A program made the position numbers and the translations under genes. The notes under the pieces were generated by a model, which was not told where the DNA came from, did no database searches, and saw only the letters and a list, made by a program, of their open reading frames with translations. Positions 39,681 through 52,828 of a stretch of 64,000 bases of DNA are shown here, in pieces. The stretch spans positions 6,778,262-6,842,261 of the forward strand of contig NW_004955466.1 of NCBI RefSeq assembly GCF_000276665.1, written 5' to 3'. This DNA is from Chinchilla lanigera (taxonomy: Eukaryota; Chordata; Mammalia; Rodentia; Chinchillidae). Within the stretch, counting starts at the first letter, position 1; the number at the start of each line of letters is the position of its first letter.

Positions 39681-39758
39681 CAGTGATGGCGAACCTTTTA
39701 GAGCTTTCAGTGATAACGAACAGCCCACTGCAGCGTGCATGCAGGTTCACCACTACTG
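39681..39758. mobile_element. 78-bp hAT-like miniature inverted-repeat element
   Basis: The left end cagtgatggcgaacct and the reverse complement of the right end, cagtagtggtgaacct, match at 13 of 16 positions, giving terminal inverted repeats. The flanks ggagagag and gggtagaa match at 5 of 8, weakly consistent with the 8-bp duplication of hAT elements. It lies 223 bp beyond exon C. Confidence 0.6.
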
Positions 39759-40453
39759 GGGTAGAATAACACAAAATTCAGAATGGGAACTCTGTGATTT
39801 AATTCTGTTCATAGTGTTGTACTTGGCAAAGCGCTCTTGAAGGAACCAGTACCAGCATCTAGACAGGATGGCTCCTTCTGTAGGTTGTGTTGATAATGCA
39901 TTACACTCCAGAAAAATCAGACAGGATTTGATATGAGATACATAGTTTAGACAATACCTTAGTTAATAACTGAGTTTCTGAATTGAAGTTGACCTTGGGA
40001 TATGTGAGTTTTTATAATTAAGACTACCCAAAAGGCTTTGTAAATCTAGTGTCTGTTACAAACACTCTAGATTGAATAATGACTGAGGGAACGAGAGGGT
40101 GAGGAAGCAATGACAAGTGTCTGAGGTTTAGATGCACCCACAAGTAAAGCGTCTTCATGGTGTTGCTGGAAGGAGAAGGGCCTTTCAGGAGACCAGACAC
40201 CACATGTTCCGTACTCAGATTAAAACTGGATGACGTCAGAAGAGCAGAACATTAAGGAAATACAATCCCAAGAATCTGTTCTAAGACATCTTGAAGGAGA
40301 CTTCACTGTCACTGTACCACCAAGTTCACTCTGATTTGTGCAAGTCTAGTTCTGTTACCAAAGGCAACCTTAAGATTGTTGTACTAAAAGTCTAATTACC
40401 ATCACGGCACACCATAAGCCTTGAGATCACACTCACTGGTTTTTGGTCTAAGC

Positions 40454-40570
40454 TATCTTTTTTTTTTTTTTTTTTGAGAGTACACATTGTAGGGGTTGGG
40501 ATTTTGACACTGACTGGACAGATATTAGAGCCCAGAGGCATTGACTGGCCCATGAAAGGTAAATAGCTTG
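40454..40570 (-). mobile_element. Unassigned retroposed cassette
   Basis: On the minus strand about 95 bp of sequence not resembling any other repeat here ends in a run of about 22 A. It is flanked by the 9-bp direct repeat ggtctaagc at 40445-40453 and 40571-40579. The tail plus target duplication indicates LINE-mediated insertion. The body has no ID, B1 or LINE-1 similarity that I can see and no AATAAA signal. Confidence 0.65.
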
Positions 40571-40969
40571 GGTCTAAGCAAATAAGTTTCATAGTTCAGA
40601 ATATCTGAAAGTTATCAGAGCACCACTGTTAGCAGCTATTAGTTTCTCTCACACTAATCCTTCTGTGTACAGATGCAGAAAAAAAGAACCCACAGGTTCT
40701 ATTTGCAGGTTAAAGCTTGTAGTTAGAGGGAGCATTAAATTCCAAGTGCTATTTGCTATAGAGTCCTTCAGGAGCAAAATGTTCTAATACAGAGAAATTT
40801 TGATGGTCAGTTGAGCTGATACTTAACACCAAAGATGTCTTAGTAATACGTACTGACAAAAATGTGCTTCATAAATTCTGAAGGCAGTATTTTGTCACAT
40901 ATAGTATTTGATAGTATACTGCTTTTAATATTTTTGTCTTGCACTTGTACGTAGTTAGATTTTATAAAA

Positions 40970-41690
40970 TCAGTTTTTATTTTGAAGTAATTATAGATTT
41001 CTGGAGGTTGTAAAGATAGTACAGAGAGAACCTTCATTCCCTTGCTTCCTCCATCTTCTGTGAGTTATAGCAAAACATCAGAACTGATCTTGGTATGAGA
41101 ATATGTGTGATCATTCTACTACATACTTACAGTCCTGTAATTTCTAGTGTAGTTGAGATATAGAACTGTTTTATTACCACAGATCTCTCCCTTGTGTAAT
41201 CTCTCCCTTCCCCCTTTTCCAGGCATCTCCAGACATTTTAAACTAATAATCTATTCTCTATCTCTGCGATCTTGTGATTTTCAGAGTGTTATGTAAGTGG
41301 AATAATGTAAAAAATGTGACTTTGAAGTTGGCTTATTCAACTTAGCATACTGCCCTTGACCGCCATCTAAATGGAATCAATTGAATAGTTTCTTTTTTTT
41401 TATTTCTGAGTAGTATTTCATGGTTTATATATAACATTGTTTAACCATTCATCTATTGAAGGACATTTTAGTTGTTTCTATTTTTGGGCTATTACAGATG
41501 AAGCTGCTATAAACACCTGTCTATAGCTTTTTGTATGCATATAAGTTCTTAATTCTCTGAAATAAATGCCAAGGAAAGATACATGTTTATATTTATATAT
41601 GTGTATCTATGAATTGATGTATAGGTACGTATCTGTATATCCAAACTGTCTTGTACAATGGATTTTGTAGCATAGTGTTTGATAAGAGGC
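40970..41690 (-). mobile_element. Ancient LINE-1 3' fragment
   Basis: Landmarks gtggaataatgtaaaaaatg, ttctgagtagtatttcatgg, tatctattgaaggacatttt's equivalent near 41453 and gatgaagctgctataaacac follow old LINE-1 3' sequence in minus orientation. Confidence 0.65.
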
Positions 41691-43033
41691 CATAGGAAGA
41701 TAGAATTCATGTAAAGTTGAAGGACACCCTTATTCGCTTTGTTTCTCAGACTTACTATCTAAGAATCATGCTAGATTCGTGTTTTATCATGTGTTACATC
41801 CATACAAAGCAAGGCCTCTTGGCTTGGCCTTCAGAATACATTTGCCTATTTCTCTTCACTTCCATAGCTGACCACCCAACACTAACTCTCAAGTATCACC
41901 GAGGTGAATTTTGGAGTAGCTTCTTTTATGTTCTGTCTGTTGGAATTCTTGCCTCACAGCTCCTTCTTAGAAGCCAGTGTCCCTCTTAAAGTAAAGCAAG
42001 TGCTGTTTTCTGCTCAAGTCTCTCCAGTGCGCTTAAAATAAATGCCAGATTTCCCACTTCATCTATCCAGAGCTTACAGAAGCGACCCTTGTCTGTCTTA
42101 CTCACTTTACTTTCCGGTATTCCTACTTTTCCGTTCCTCTCAATCTTTGCTAGTTATCTTGTCTCCAAGCGCATCAAGTTTAGTACTGTGTAAGGGTCGT
42201 TAGGGTTGTTTTCCTAGTGCTTATAATGCGTCTCTCCTGACTTCCTTCCTGAATTCATACAGATCTCCTCTCAATCACTGTTTCAGATATTTCCCTCAAA
42301 GCCACCCTCATGTAAAAACCACCCTAGTGCTGACACCCATATCCTCTTCCTTTAACCCTTTTTTTCACTACCAAGAACTGAAAGCATGCTTACTCCTTTT
42401 TTCTTTTCCTTCACAATGGAAGCACCACAGGAGTAGGGCCTTTGATTGCCTTTTTCTACTTACATATCCTTAACCTCTAAGTGATTATAACAACTCCATG
42501 CTTAATTTTAATTTGTTATATGAGTGAGTTGGAGGTATGATGTGGATTTCCCACCCTTACACCCTCCCCAGCTAGGTCTCTGATGAAGATGCCAGCCAGG
42601 ACATCTTCATGACCCTGAGTCTTTTGTGAAACACGCAGTGAGCTTACCTGTATCGTCTTTTTCTGTAGTAGTTCCTTTAGCTGGGTTTCTAGCCCCAAGT
42701 CTTTCACTGGTCCACTGATACAAATTTCAAGAAGAACCAACAGCCCTTTCTCTCTTCACTTTATATTATCCACCTTCTGAGTCCACCTAAGTCGGAAATT
42801 TTCACATAGATTCAGTTGAGGTTTTGAAACTTTGATTCAGATTGGTTCTGTTTCTTCTTTACTTCATGTGTGGGTAATTGTCCTTTCTAAATTTACATTT
42901 CTTTCTCACCTCTTTTCTGATGCTCCTATCTTGATTTCAAGATGAATACTCAGTGGTAAACCTGGTTATTTTCTTTCCTGAGTTTCTGCTATTTCTTTTC
43001 AATGCCTGATCAGTAGTTTTCTACTCTGTTCTG
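41691..43033. other. Intron; possible LINE-2 remnant
   Basis: About 42100-42480 has the composition and word order of a LINE-2 3' end (cacaatggaagcaccacagg, agtagggcctttgattgcc), but strongly diverged. No gene is supported; the 90-codon frame at 41717-41989 has no recognisable domain. Confidence 0.4.
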
Positions 43034-43178
43034 CTCTCCCTTCTCCACCCCCTGCCCTCCCTCCTTCCTTCCCTCCTCCCCGCTCCCTCCCTTTCTCCCT
43101 CATTCCCTCTGTCCCTCCCTCCTTCCTTCCTTTCTTTTTTTCTTCTCTACTTCCTTTCTTTCCTTCCCTTCTTCCTTT
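43034..43178 (+). repeat. Pyrimidine-rich CCTT/CCCT tract
   Basis: About 145 bases of almost pure C and T adjoining the T-rich tail side of the B4-like SINE; probably expanded from that tail. Confidence 0.9.
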
Positions 43179-43362
43179 TGTACTGGAGACTGAACCTGGA
43201 GCTTTTGCCCTGAGCTACATTACAAGCCTTTTAAATTATTCTTACTTTAAAATTTGAGACAAAGTCTCACTAAGATTCCCAGATTGGGCTTGAACATGTG
43301 ATCCTCCTGCCTCAGCCTCCTGGAGTGCCAGGATTACAGGTGTGTGCCACTTTGCCCAGGTA
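43179..43362 (-). mobile_element. B4-like composite SINE (B1 head, ID tail)
   Basis: On the plus strand an ID-like reverse complement (gtactggagactgaacctgg ... tgagctacat) is followed by a B1-like reverse complement (ttgagacaaagtctcactaa ... gcctcagcctcctggagtgc). That order matches the rodent B1-ID fusion called B4. It is older and more diverged than the B1 at 17.3 kb. Confidence 0.6.
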
Positions 43363-45508
43363 AATCCAGTTTCTAGAGACAGGGTTTTCCAGAGAGATAT
43401 CTTTTAATTTCTTTTTAGTTTTTTCATCTTTCATGGCATATTTTCCTTTAAATAAACTGAAAAGATAAGAGAAGTCTGTCTAGACTCATGAAGTATTATA
43501 ATGACTTTGTACAGTTCTAAATTTTTGGACATACAGGCATAAAAGTATCACCAAATGAGATTATTGTAGCTGTTCACTATCTTAATATTATTTTTCCTAC
43601 ACTAATACCACAGAAGACAAACAAAATGAATCACCAGTGTTTTTGAATCCAGTGTGTGATCTCAGGAGTTCTGAGGTGTGAGTGTGTGAGGGGAAGCAGA
43701 GGAGGAAAAGGAAGAGAGCGATAAAAAGCACAAAAGTCACTGCTTTCATCTGTGCTGGGAACCCATCTTCCTTAAAGCAGCACTTGTGACTTGTAACTCA
43801 GTGACTACGGAAAACCTTTCTTAGAAAAGCTGATGGAGACATCAGTTGCTTAGATTCTGTTGAGAAAAAAATAGTCACTACTTGTAAATGATGGCCTCTT
43901 TTTCTAGAGAAAGCTATCTTTCGCTTCCAGTAAAAATAAGAAATTTCAAGGGCAGCAAATCCAGCTCCTAGTTCTTTAGAAGTACTTTTCTTTCTCATGT
44001 GGCCTTGTGGAGTCCCAGGTTCTCAGCATATGCCTGCCATCAATGTTCTTTACCTCAGGTTGTCTCTTTCCTGGTTTGGAGTGTGTGATGTGGAGTGACC
44101 TGCCGGCCCCACCACACACAGTGAGGTTCTGCCCATGCCTCTGCGTCTGTCCCTTCCCGAATGAGTGTGACTGCTCTGCTGATGTCTCTGAAATTCAGTG
44201 TCAGTGGGTGTTAGTGAAAAAATACTTTTGCAGTTTAGTTCTGCAGCTGTTGTGGAAAATAGCCACTTTTTTTTTTTTTTTAAGATCAAGGATGTGGGTA
44301 ATCTCTCTGCTAATTTGCTCAGTAAATACTTAATGATGCCTTCCTGAAATGTTTTCTAATCCATTTCATTTACATAATCTTATTATTGAACCATTAATAA
44401 TTTTCCATTTTCCAAAGATTAGGAGACTGACTCATTTTGCTGTTATTCAGAAAACACCTCAGTACACTGATCATTTGTTTTGATGGTTATAAAACAAAGG
44501 AATACAAGTATGAGATTTTTCTTATATGATTATCCTTTTAATATATTTTAATGAATCCTTTTCTAAAGATTCATCAAAAAGCAATTATTTAGTTCCTTCT
44601 TTATTGCTAAAGTATCACATAACCTGTATTTTAGTTGAATTTAGCCATCATGAAGAACTCTATATTTGCATCTTTCATTACAACTTTATAAAAGAAAAAA
44701 ATATAGCATGAAAGTACAAGTATGAATAACTTTTCCATAAATAATTTATGGTCAAACATAAAACTGTTATCCCTATATGTACATATATTTGTATATTTGA
44801 ATAGCATATTAAATCCATCATTAAGCATGTCAAAAGCATCTGTCAAAAGGCTGCAAAGTTGAACTTTGAGTATTTTTTATATTTAAAAACATTGTTTACT
44901 CTTTCTCTGGTCATCTTCTCACTGCTAAATTGAGGCAGCCTGACTCACACGGGACATGACAATCAGAATCTGTTCTTGCTGCGTAAACTGAGACTTGAAC
45001 AGCAAAACTACAAACTGCGGAAATGGTTGAGTTCAGACAAGGCACCAAGTCATAACGATGTTTACCTTCAGTTTTCCAAAACAAGGTAATTGATGGTAGC
45101 TTAAACAGTCTAAAAACTTTCGTTTAAGGACTGGTTTGGTTTATAATCTCACATACAAATGGTTTAGTACATGGAAAGGGACAGCAGGACCTGCTGACCA
45201 TCAAGTCAGCAGGACTTGATACCAGAACGATGTGTGTCAAGGGCAATTTGCATCTCCATGTATGTTGTTAAATGCATTTAGTTACACACCTGTCACTCAG
45301 TATTGTGCAGAGGAGCTCAGTGCCACACATCACATTTTCTGGCTGAGGACTCATTCACCATCCTCTGTAGAATCTGGGTAAACCCAATCTGTGAGTGTGG
45401 CCATTTCCATGACCTTTACCCATTGGAAAAGAAAATAAATAAAAAAAGGCCCAGGCCAAGGGCCTGGAGAAAGATCGAGTACCTTAGGGAAAAATGTGTG
45501 AAGGATCA
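43363..45508. other. Intron without recognised features
   Basis: Ordinary AT-rich intron with a T run at 44266-44281. A perfect 7-bp stem, ccaggcc/ggcctgg with a 3-base loop, lies at 45451-45467 and could be chance. No gene supported. Confidence 0.5.
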
Positions 45509-47569
45509 CTCTTCATCATCTTTTGTTGCTGTGACAAAATGCTCCTGATAAATAACTTAAAGGAGGGAGGACTTATTTTTGCCCATGATTTCTGGGGTTT
45601 CTGACAATGGTCGGTAGGCACCATTGCTCTTAGGTCTGTGGTGACGCAGAAATATTATGGCAAAAGAGCATGAAAGAGGGAACTTGCCTACTTCCTGGTA
45701 CCCAGGAAGCACAGGGTAAGGGAAAAGCCACAGAAGGGGAGCCAGGGCCAGATACAGTCTCCAAGGTCACAACTGGTAATCCACTCCCTTCCACTAGGTT
45801 CCACTTCCTGTTTCCATCATCTTCCAATGATGCCATCAGTTTATAATCTCACAAATACATTAACCCACTGAAGAAGTTAGAGCCCTATGATCCAGTCACT
45901 TCTCCAAAGCCCACAGGAAACCAAATTCTTACTAAATGGAGTCTTTTGGAGGTGTCTGTTGATCTAAGTCATAGCATTCCACCCCCGGCTCGCAAAGGCT
46001 CATGTCCATCTCATAATGCAGAATGCATTCTGTCCATCTCCAAAGTCCTAAGAGCTCTAGCATTGCCCCAAAGTCCAAGTCCAGAGTTTCCTGTGGGATG
46101 CATGGTAAATTCATAGCTGTCAGCCTCTTAAAATTCAAAATCAAGTTACATACTTCCAACATACAATGGCACAGAATAAACTTTCCAATTCTAAAAGGGG
46201 GGAATGGTGGCATAGGAAAGAGGGATGGGATGAAGACAAAACTGAAACCCCAGCAGCACAAACATTATACCCTCCATAGTTCCATATCTGACACCCACGG
46301 TATGTGGTAGGGAGATGTGATCTCCAAAGGGCTTGGATAACGCCATCTCCAGTGTCTTTGGTGGTTGCAGCCCACATGGCCTCTCTTTTGGGCTGGGTCT
46401 AATCACTGCCTACAGCTTTCCTCAGCAGACATTCCATGCTCCTGGCATCTCTAACTCCTTGAGTCTCTACTGTGGCTCTAGCTTTACTCCCATGGCTTCA
46501 TGCAGCACCCTCTCAGGAGTAGCCCTTAGGCCTCCCAGGCCTTCCTTTGAAACTTTGCTGGAAGCCTCCATCATGCTCTAACTCTTGCATTCTCCAAAGC
46601 TGTAAAACTACCTTGCTGCCCAGGTCTGCTGTCAGTCTGAGCCACACACAAGCTGGGCCCCTTTGGACCATGACTGTAGCAGCCTCTGAGAGTCTGGATG
46701 GAGGAAAGCAGGAAAATACTTCTCTAGGTGACCCTGAGTGAGCAGTGTACCATGGAGGCTCTCTTCTCAAAGCAAAAGCTTTAAAAGAGTTTACAGTTTT
46801 ATGTCCTTGAACCTGTGATGGTGAGGCTTTGCTGATTTCTGAGATGCTCTTTGTCCTGATCCCAAGGTCTGAAACATAGTATTTCCTATATAGAACCTCA
46901 TGACACAGTCTTCTATGTCTGTATTTCTATCAGCATCCTGGTCTTCTGAGCTCACACCAGAACTGCCCATTAAGCTCCTCTTATAGCATTCTAGGGTTTT
47001 TCTAGCCACATTTCCAAATCTTCCCAAACTCTTCATTCAAACCAGTTCCAAATACTTCTGAAGATCATGACCAGGTATAGCCATCGCAACAATTCCAGTC
47101 CTGCTATCAATTTTTCTGTGTTACTTAGCTTTTCATTGGTGCGACTAAATTACCTGAAAATAATCGGTTTAAGAGAAGAAAGGTTCATTTTGGCTCAGGG
47201 TTTCCGAAAGCTCAGTGCACTGTCAGCTGGTTCCACAGTTGTGGGACTGAAGATGGAGCAAGACATCATGACCAAAGGTTGTGAAGCAAAGCTGCTTACT
47301 TCATGGGAGCCAGGAAGCAGAGAGGGAGAAAGTCAGAGAGTGAGGGACTGGAACCAGATATAGTCCCCAAATTCACACTCCCATGATCCACTCTCTGAAA
47401 CTAAGATGCATCTGCTGGTTCTAGTACCTCACAATAATGTCATCAAATTATAATCATGTGAGTGGATTAAATCACTGACGAATGATCCAGTCATGTCCTA
47501 AAAGCCATCAGAAACCACGAGGGCAACACAAAACTCTTTTGAAGTCTGTTTTTTATCCAAACCATAACA
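45509..47569 (-). mobile_element. Old MaLR element with both LTRs
   Basis: Left LTR about 45509-45976, internal about 45977-47116, right LTR about 47117-47569. Both LTRs share gtgacaaaatg/gcgactaaat, the ccaggaagca(c/g)ag block, and an end ...catagca / ...ccataaca. The internal region is colinear with those at 24.7 and 61.7 kb (for example the tcatgtccatctcat block, cttatagcattctagggttt). The LTRs are visibly more diverged from each other than those at 61.2 kb, so this copy is older. No intact frame. Confidence 0.8.
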
Positions 47570-47993
47570 TCCACCGTAGGGAGTCTTTAACAACTTCTGG
47601 GTTTTTGTTTGTAAAATTGCAAAATTCAAGAGTTGAAATAAATGGCTTTTAAGCTATCTTGTTCAGTGTTAACATTCTATAAATCTAAAATTGTTAGTGC
47701 AGTTACCCTGCTCTGCTTTCTGTAGAATAGGGCTGGTTATTGGAAATGAAGTTTACATGGAATGAAGGTAGTGTAACGAAGGTTTTAGTTTTCTTTTTTT
47801 CTACATACAGGACACACTTTCTTTTATGCTGAATAAGAAGTGTTTTCTGAGAAAAATGTTCATGAAAGAGTTGAGAGATAAGATTGTTAGGGAAAATTAT
47901 AGAGAAAATAACTTGTGCTTTTGGAAAGGGAAGTGTTTTTCCATGTAGAAATTAGGCAGTTAGGAAGACACTTGTCTCTGGGCAAAGGATGGG

Positions 47994-48348
47994 TGTCTCG
48001 GTTCTTGTTGCTGAGACAAAATATCTCCCAAAATTAAAGGTTTATTTAGCTCACAGTTTGTGGAGGTTTCAGTCCATACTTGGCTGGCTCCAAGGCAGCG
48101 TGGCACATGGCAGAGGTCAACAGTTCATGGCGGCAGAAAACAGCAAAAGCAACAAGAGCAAAAGGGAGGAGCCGTGGTAAGCAGCCTCTTGCCCTCCCTT
48201 ACACCGTACACAGTCTACCCATCCCAGGGCAGGTGTAGCACTCACAGCCATAATTCCAGCATTGGACCATAAATCAACCATAAATCTAGAGGCCTGCCCC
48301 ATGACTGTGTGAGGATTTGGGGGGGACACCCAGACACAAACCATAACA
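47994..48348 (-). mobile_element. MaLR-type solo LTR
   Basis: Starts tgtctcggttcttgttgctg, continues tttagctcacagtttgtgga, and ends ...cagacacaaaccataaca. It closely follows the LTRs of the 61.2 kb and 24.3 kb elements. No clear 5-bp duplication. Confidence 0.85.
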
Positions 48349-50234
48349 AGGGCCCAGGAAGATGTATATACATTATGCCCCATGGGGACCTGGAGGATGC
48401 TTGACCTAAATGGATGTCCAGGCAGGTTTAACAATGAGTTGTTACCCTTTTCCAATATTAAAAAAATCTACAAATCTTAATATGACACTTAACACAGGGA
48501 TAATATTAAGCTATATGTTACGTTTTTTTTCTTGGCCTTGCTATCATGGTTTAGGTAGAGAAGGAAGTGTGAACATGCTGATTTTTCATTTCTGGTTTTA
48601 GTTTTAGCCAGATGGGGAGAGCTTTAAGCCTAATGTTTATTTTGGAAACTGGGTCAATTCTTTGTGCCTGCTTTTACCCTAGCTTGCAAGAAAGACTTTT
48701 CTTTTATCTTTTCTTTAATGAGCTGAGTGTCCCATGAGGAAAAAACTTTTTGTGGAACCCAGAGTTCAGGGTTATGGGTACCTTTTTATGGTTTAGTATT
48801 TCAGATGTACAGTCCAGTAGTTTAAAAAAAGACTGTGTGATGTGCACTTTTGTCCCTGTTCCTTATTTAAAATAAAACTCGTCTTTGGCAGGAGTTTTCT
48901 TTTGTACTTATGTTTGTTTTATGCCTCGTCAGATTTTTCCAAGCTCCACATTCTGTACAAGTTGAGTTTTTCTAGCAAATGGCCAGTAATTTTCTCAGTG
49001 ACCTTTTAATTAGCCCGGACTCTTTGCAATGGTCTTGGTCTCTGGAATTGTGTCCTTTATCACTCAGAATTATTTAATTCATTCACAGCATACTGGGTAT
49101 TCTGGCTGGCATTAGTGTTTGAGACATTTGATACTTCTCAGCCATGAAGTCTGTGGTCTGGTAAGAGTGTCAGACAAGAAAATCACTGAGCCATCTCTCT
49201 ATCTCTTTGTCTGTCTCTGCCTCCCGCTCTTCTCTATCTCCACCCTCATACGCATTCCCCATCTTGGTCCCCATCTTACTTTCATTTCTATACTGTGAGC
49301 TCAGATCTGCGACTTTGACGAGATGAAGGAAGTTGGAAGTTGGGTTCTTACGACCAGGGTCTTTTTTTCTTCCTGTTTTTCATTGTATATCACCACAAAA
49401 TGTTGTACCCTAGTTGATAGCTGACCGAGTGATGAATGAATGAAGAATGAAGTTCACCCAGTTTAGCCACAGGGAGTGCGGGAAGGTTTTTAGGAGGAAG
49501 TGACCCTTAAGCTCAGAATTCAAAAAGAAGTAGGTAAATGAAGTAGGACGTAGGTACTTTCCAGGTACTGAGAACACACATTAAAAAACATTGAAATGAG
49601 ATAGCTTGGCTTTTCTGGGGAAGTCTGTGAATTTCACTTTGGCTTCAGTGGGAAGTAGACATTACATGGCTGTGGAGGTAGCATGGAACTGAGAATTGGA
49701 AGTTTCATAAAGGGAGTTCCTTTTATTATAAAGATTGTGGGACAATTAAGAATTCAATTCTTCAGTGTGGGAGAGAGATGGGAGAAGACAACGGCTGTGG
49801 GCAGAGAAACTGCTTAGGAAGCTGTTGCTATAATCTAGGAAGACATAAACTCAGGTGGGAGGTATATGGAGGATGGTATATATTTAGAGCTGGAAAACCA
49901 ATTTTCTTTTAAAGGGCCAGATAGTAGGTATTTTAGCTTTCGTGGCCCATCAGGTCTCTGTTACAGCTGTGCATCTCTGTTATTCTATGGCTAAGGCAAA
50001 TGAGTATGGTGATGCGTTAGTACAACTTTAAGTGGGTGGTAGACCGGATTTGGCATGTGTAGTGTCATTTATGGTTTGTGGAAGGACTGTAGGTTTTGAA
50101 ACTACTTTCAAAACTACTTTCAAAACTATTTTCATTTTTTTAATGTCACCTATTGAGAATTTATAACAGTCATCTAAAACATCATTTATCAAGTGGAGAG
50201 AATAGTGGCAGAGTTATTTGTGGTATCCAAAAAG
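48349..50234. other. Intron with no recognised gene
   Basis: Nothing definite. A CT-rich patch lies at 49190-49245, and ancient-repeat-like words occur from about 49720 to 49910. Confidence 0.5.
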
Positions 50235-50239
50235 ATATT

Positions 50240-50637
50240 TGTTATGGTTGATACATTGTGTCAACTTGGGGAGTCTAGAGGTTTGGCTAAGTGACTTAGC
50301 AGGAAGCCAGAGTGCTTACTTTGTATACATCCTGAGCCTGTGGAAGAGGAGGGCATGGAGATTATGTGAGAGCTACATGCCCCTTAGGTGGGGGTAGCCT
50401 GTTTACGATGTAAGGGAGGGAAAGAGGCTGCTTGCTGCCATTCCTCCTTTTTGCTCTGGCTACATTGCTGTTCGGCTGCCATTCCCCCTTGCTCTTGTTG
50501 CTTTGTTATCTTCTGCCTCGGAGCCAACCAAGTATGGACTGAAACCTCCACAAACTGTGAGCCAAATAAACCTTTCCTTCCTTCATTTTGGGCATTGGGT
50601 ATTTTGTCTCAGCAATGAGACAAAAGTAACCAAGACA
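50240..50637 (+). mobile_element. MaLR-type solo LTR with perfect target duplication
   Basis: Starts TGTTATGGTTGATAC and ends AACCAAGACA. It has a poly(A) signal (gccaaataaacc near 50561). The 5-bp duplication atatt is at 50235-50239 and 50638-50642. Sense to KCNH5, so its polyadenylation signal faces the gene's direction. Confidence 0.92.
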
Positions 50638-50642
50638 ATATT

Positions 50643-52828
50643 GTATGTGAAGTTCCTGAAGCATTTTTTAAAGTTGTAACTGGTGAATAAATGAATGTGT
50701 AAGGTACTATGAAGAGTCCAAAGGGATTGCATATTTTGCCAAATTCAGCTGAGTGAATGACATAGCACTTCTCTGGGACAGAAAGAGGGAAAAGGTAATA
50801 CTGCTAGAAGAGCATCAGCCTTTTTTCCTGCAGGTCATTCGGTTGGAGATGCCTATGAGGCAGCTAGAAATATAGTTTTGTGTTTCAGAAATGTGAGGCA
50901 TGGAGAGCTGTCATTGGGAATCATAATGTATAAAAGGTAACTGATGTCAAGGGGATGTAGGAGATGGAGTGGAGATGGCTGGGAGTGGACACTTGAGCAA
51001 GGAGAACCACAGAGGGGCTAAGGAGAGAATCTAGAGGGGTGGAAAGAAAGTGTGGTCTCAGGAGGAGAGTTTGCTGCTAACAGTGGATGAGAGAAACACA
51101 AGCTGGAATGGGGAACAACAAGAAACTGGGACAGCAAGTTGGTGGAGATTTGGCCGGCAATGGGCAGTCACTGGGGACTTTCCATAGGTAGTTTCCTTGC
51201 ACAGTTGAGAGACAAGTACAATCCAAACCATTTTTTGAAGAAAAATAACGTTATTATTAGTCATTAACTTAATGGAGGTAGATTAAGCTAAATGTCATTG
51301 ACAATATTGTTACTTTTTCCTGAAAAAAAGTTCAATATAATATTCTTAAATTAGAATTATTAGGTGTGTTATGTAAACATCAAACTATTTTATAAAATAG
51401 AAAATAAAATTGACCTAGAGAGGAGTTTTTGTGAAATATCACTTTCTATCAACAGGTACTTTAGTCAAAGGAAACTTTTATTTTCTGGTGACTGTAGGAT
51501 GATTTGGTGATTTCCAATAAATTTAGTTTTGATTCCTAATAAATTGTATACTACACAGGACAGACTCACCCAGTAGATGGAATGATGTTCTGCCAGAGAA
51601 AAAAACAGTGGACACTTAAAGCGGTCCTCACATTTATAGTATCAAGGGTCAGTTGACGCAGCATTTTAATTTTGCTTGAAATGAAATATTTGAACTTTTT
51701 TCACATGCTGAAGAACTCATAAAGCTGCATAAGAATATATTTAGGATTTGTTCAAATAAATGGCCTTTCTTCATGGATTTAGGAATTGCACTCCTATGCT
51801 GAGAGAGAGGATTTTCTTTACAGCAATTTCTAAGCAAGTTTCTAAGAGTAGGTTTAAGAGCTGTGACTGCTTCTTTTCTACTTATTCAGAATTTACATGA
51901 GTTGTGAAGACCGTGTTAGGCCTTTGGAGGAGGTCAGGTATCAGGTGCACAGTGCTGCTTTTAGGTAAATAAGTTTATCTTTATGAAACGGGAACTATAT
52001 TCAGGTCGACTTTCAGGAAACACGAGAGCCTTCAAAGATTCTCTTTGACGCTATAGCTATTCATTTAGAAGCAAGTTCCATAGCTCTCCTTCAGATCCTC
52101 CCTTCTTTAAAGTTAAATTTATTTTTAACAGTCCTCAAAAGTCTTAATCTGTGGAAGTCTAATTCAGGAACTTCACCCATTTAAAATAATCGTAAGGCAA
52201 GGACACTTAAATGTGTGCATCTAGTTAGGCGTTTGCATAGGAGCAGGTCCAGTATTCACTCTTCCAGTAGGAGGCTGGTGTGAGCATCACAGACCTTGGG
52301 GTATTTCTTACTCTAGGCTGCCTGTGAGTTTGGCTGTCAGCTTTTTAGAAAAGACCCCCGGAGACCCACTTCACTGATACATCTCTGCAACTTCCTTCTC
52401 TTATGGTACCTAACCAAACAGCAACAGTTATACTCAGAATTCCTTCATCCTTTTGACCTTTTGCTCTACCACACCCTGGAACTCTCTATCAGGATCCACT
52501 TGCCACTTTTTCTGTTCCAGCCTTGCCGAGCAGCAGCAGGAGTGGAGTGTACAGCGACAGCCGAATGCAAGGCTCCTTGCAGCCTCCCTACCCATGGTTT
52601 GCTGAGAGCTGTCCTTGTGCAGCTCTCACATTTCCTCTTGCTTCTTCTCTCACACTTTATCTATCCTGCTTCCTCTAATTTGATGCCATTTTTTGACTCA
52701 TCTGAACAACAAAAAGAGGATAGCTGTCCTAGATGTACTTTTTTCCTCTTTCTCGCATCTCCTCTCACAAAATCAGGATAGGGAGGCTTCTGGTTAGTGT
52801 GCAAATTACCTCGGTCCTTCTAGCTCAT
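50643..52828. other. Intron with no recognised gene
   Basis: About 50840-51000 (ttggagatgcctatgaggca) is another ancient dispersed repeat remnant. Nothing else could be supported. Confidence 0.5.

Noticed and set aside
45451..45467. Perfect 7-bp hairpin ccaggcc/ggcctgg
   Set aside because: Too short to separate from chance; no flanking T run, no sign of an RNA gene.
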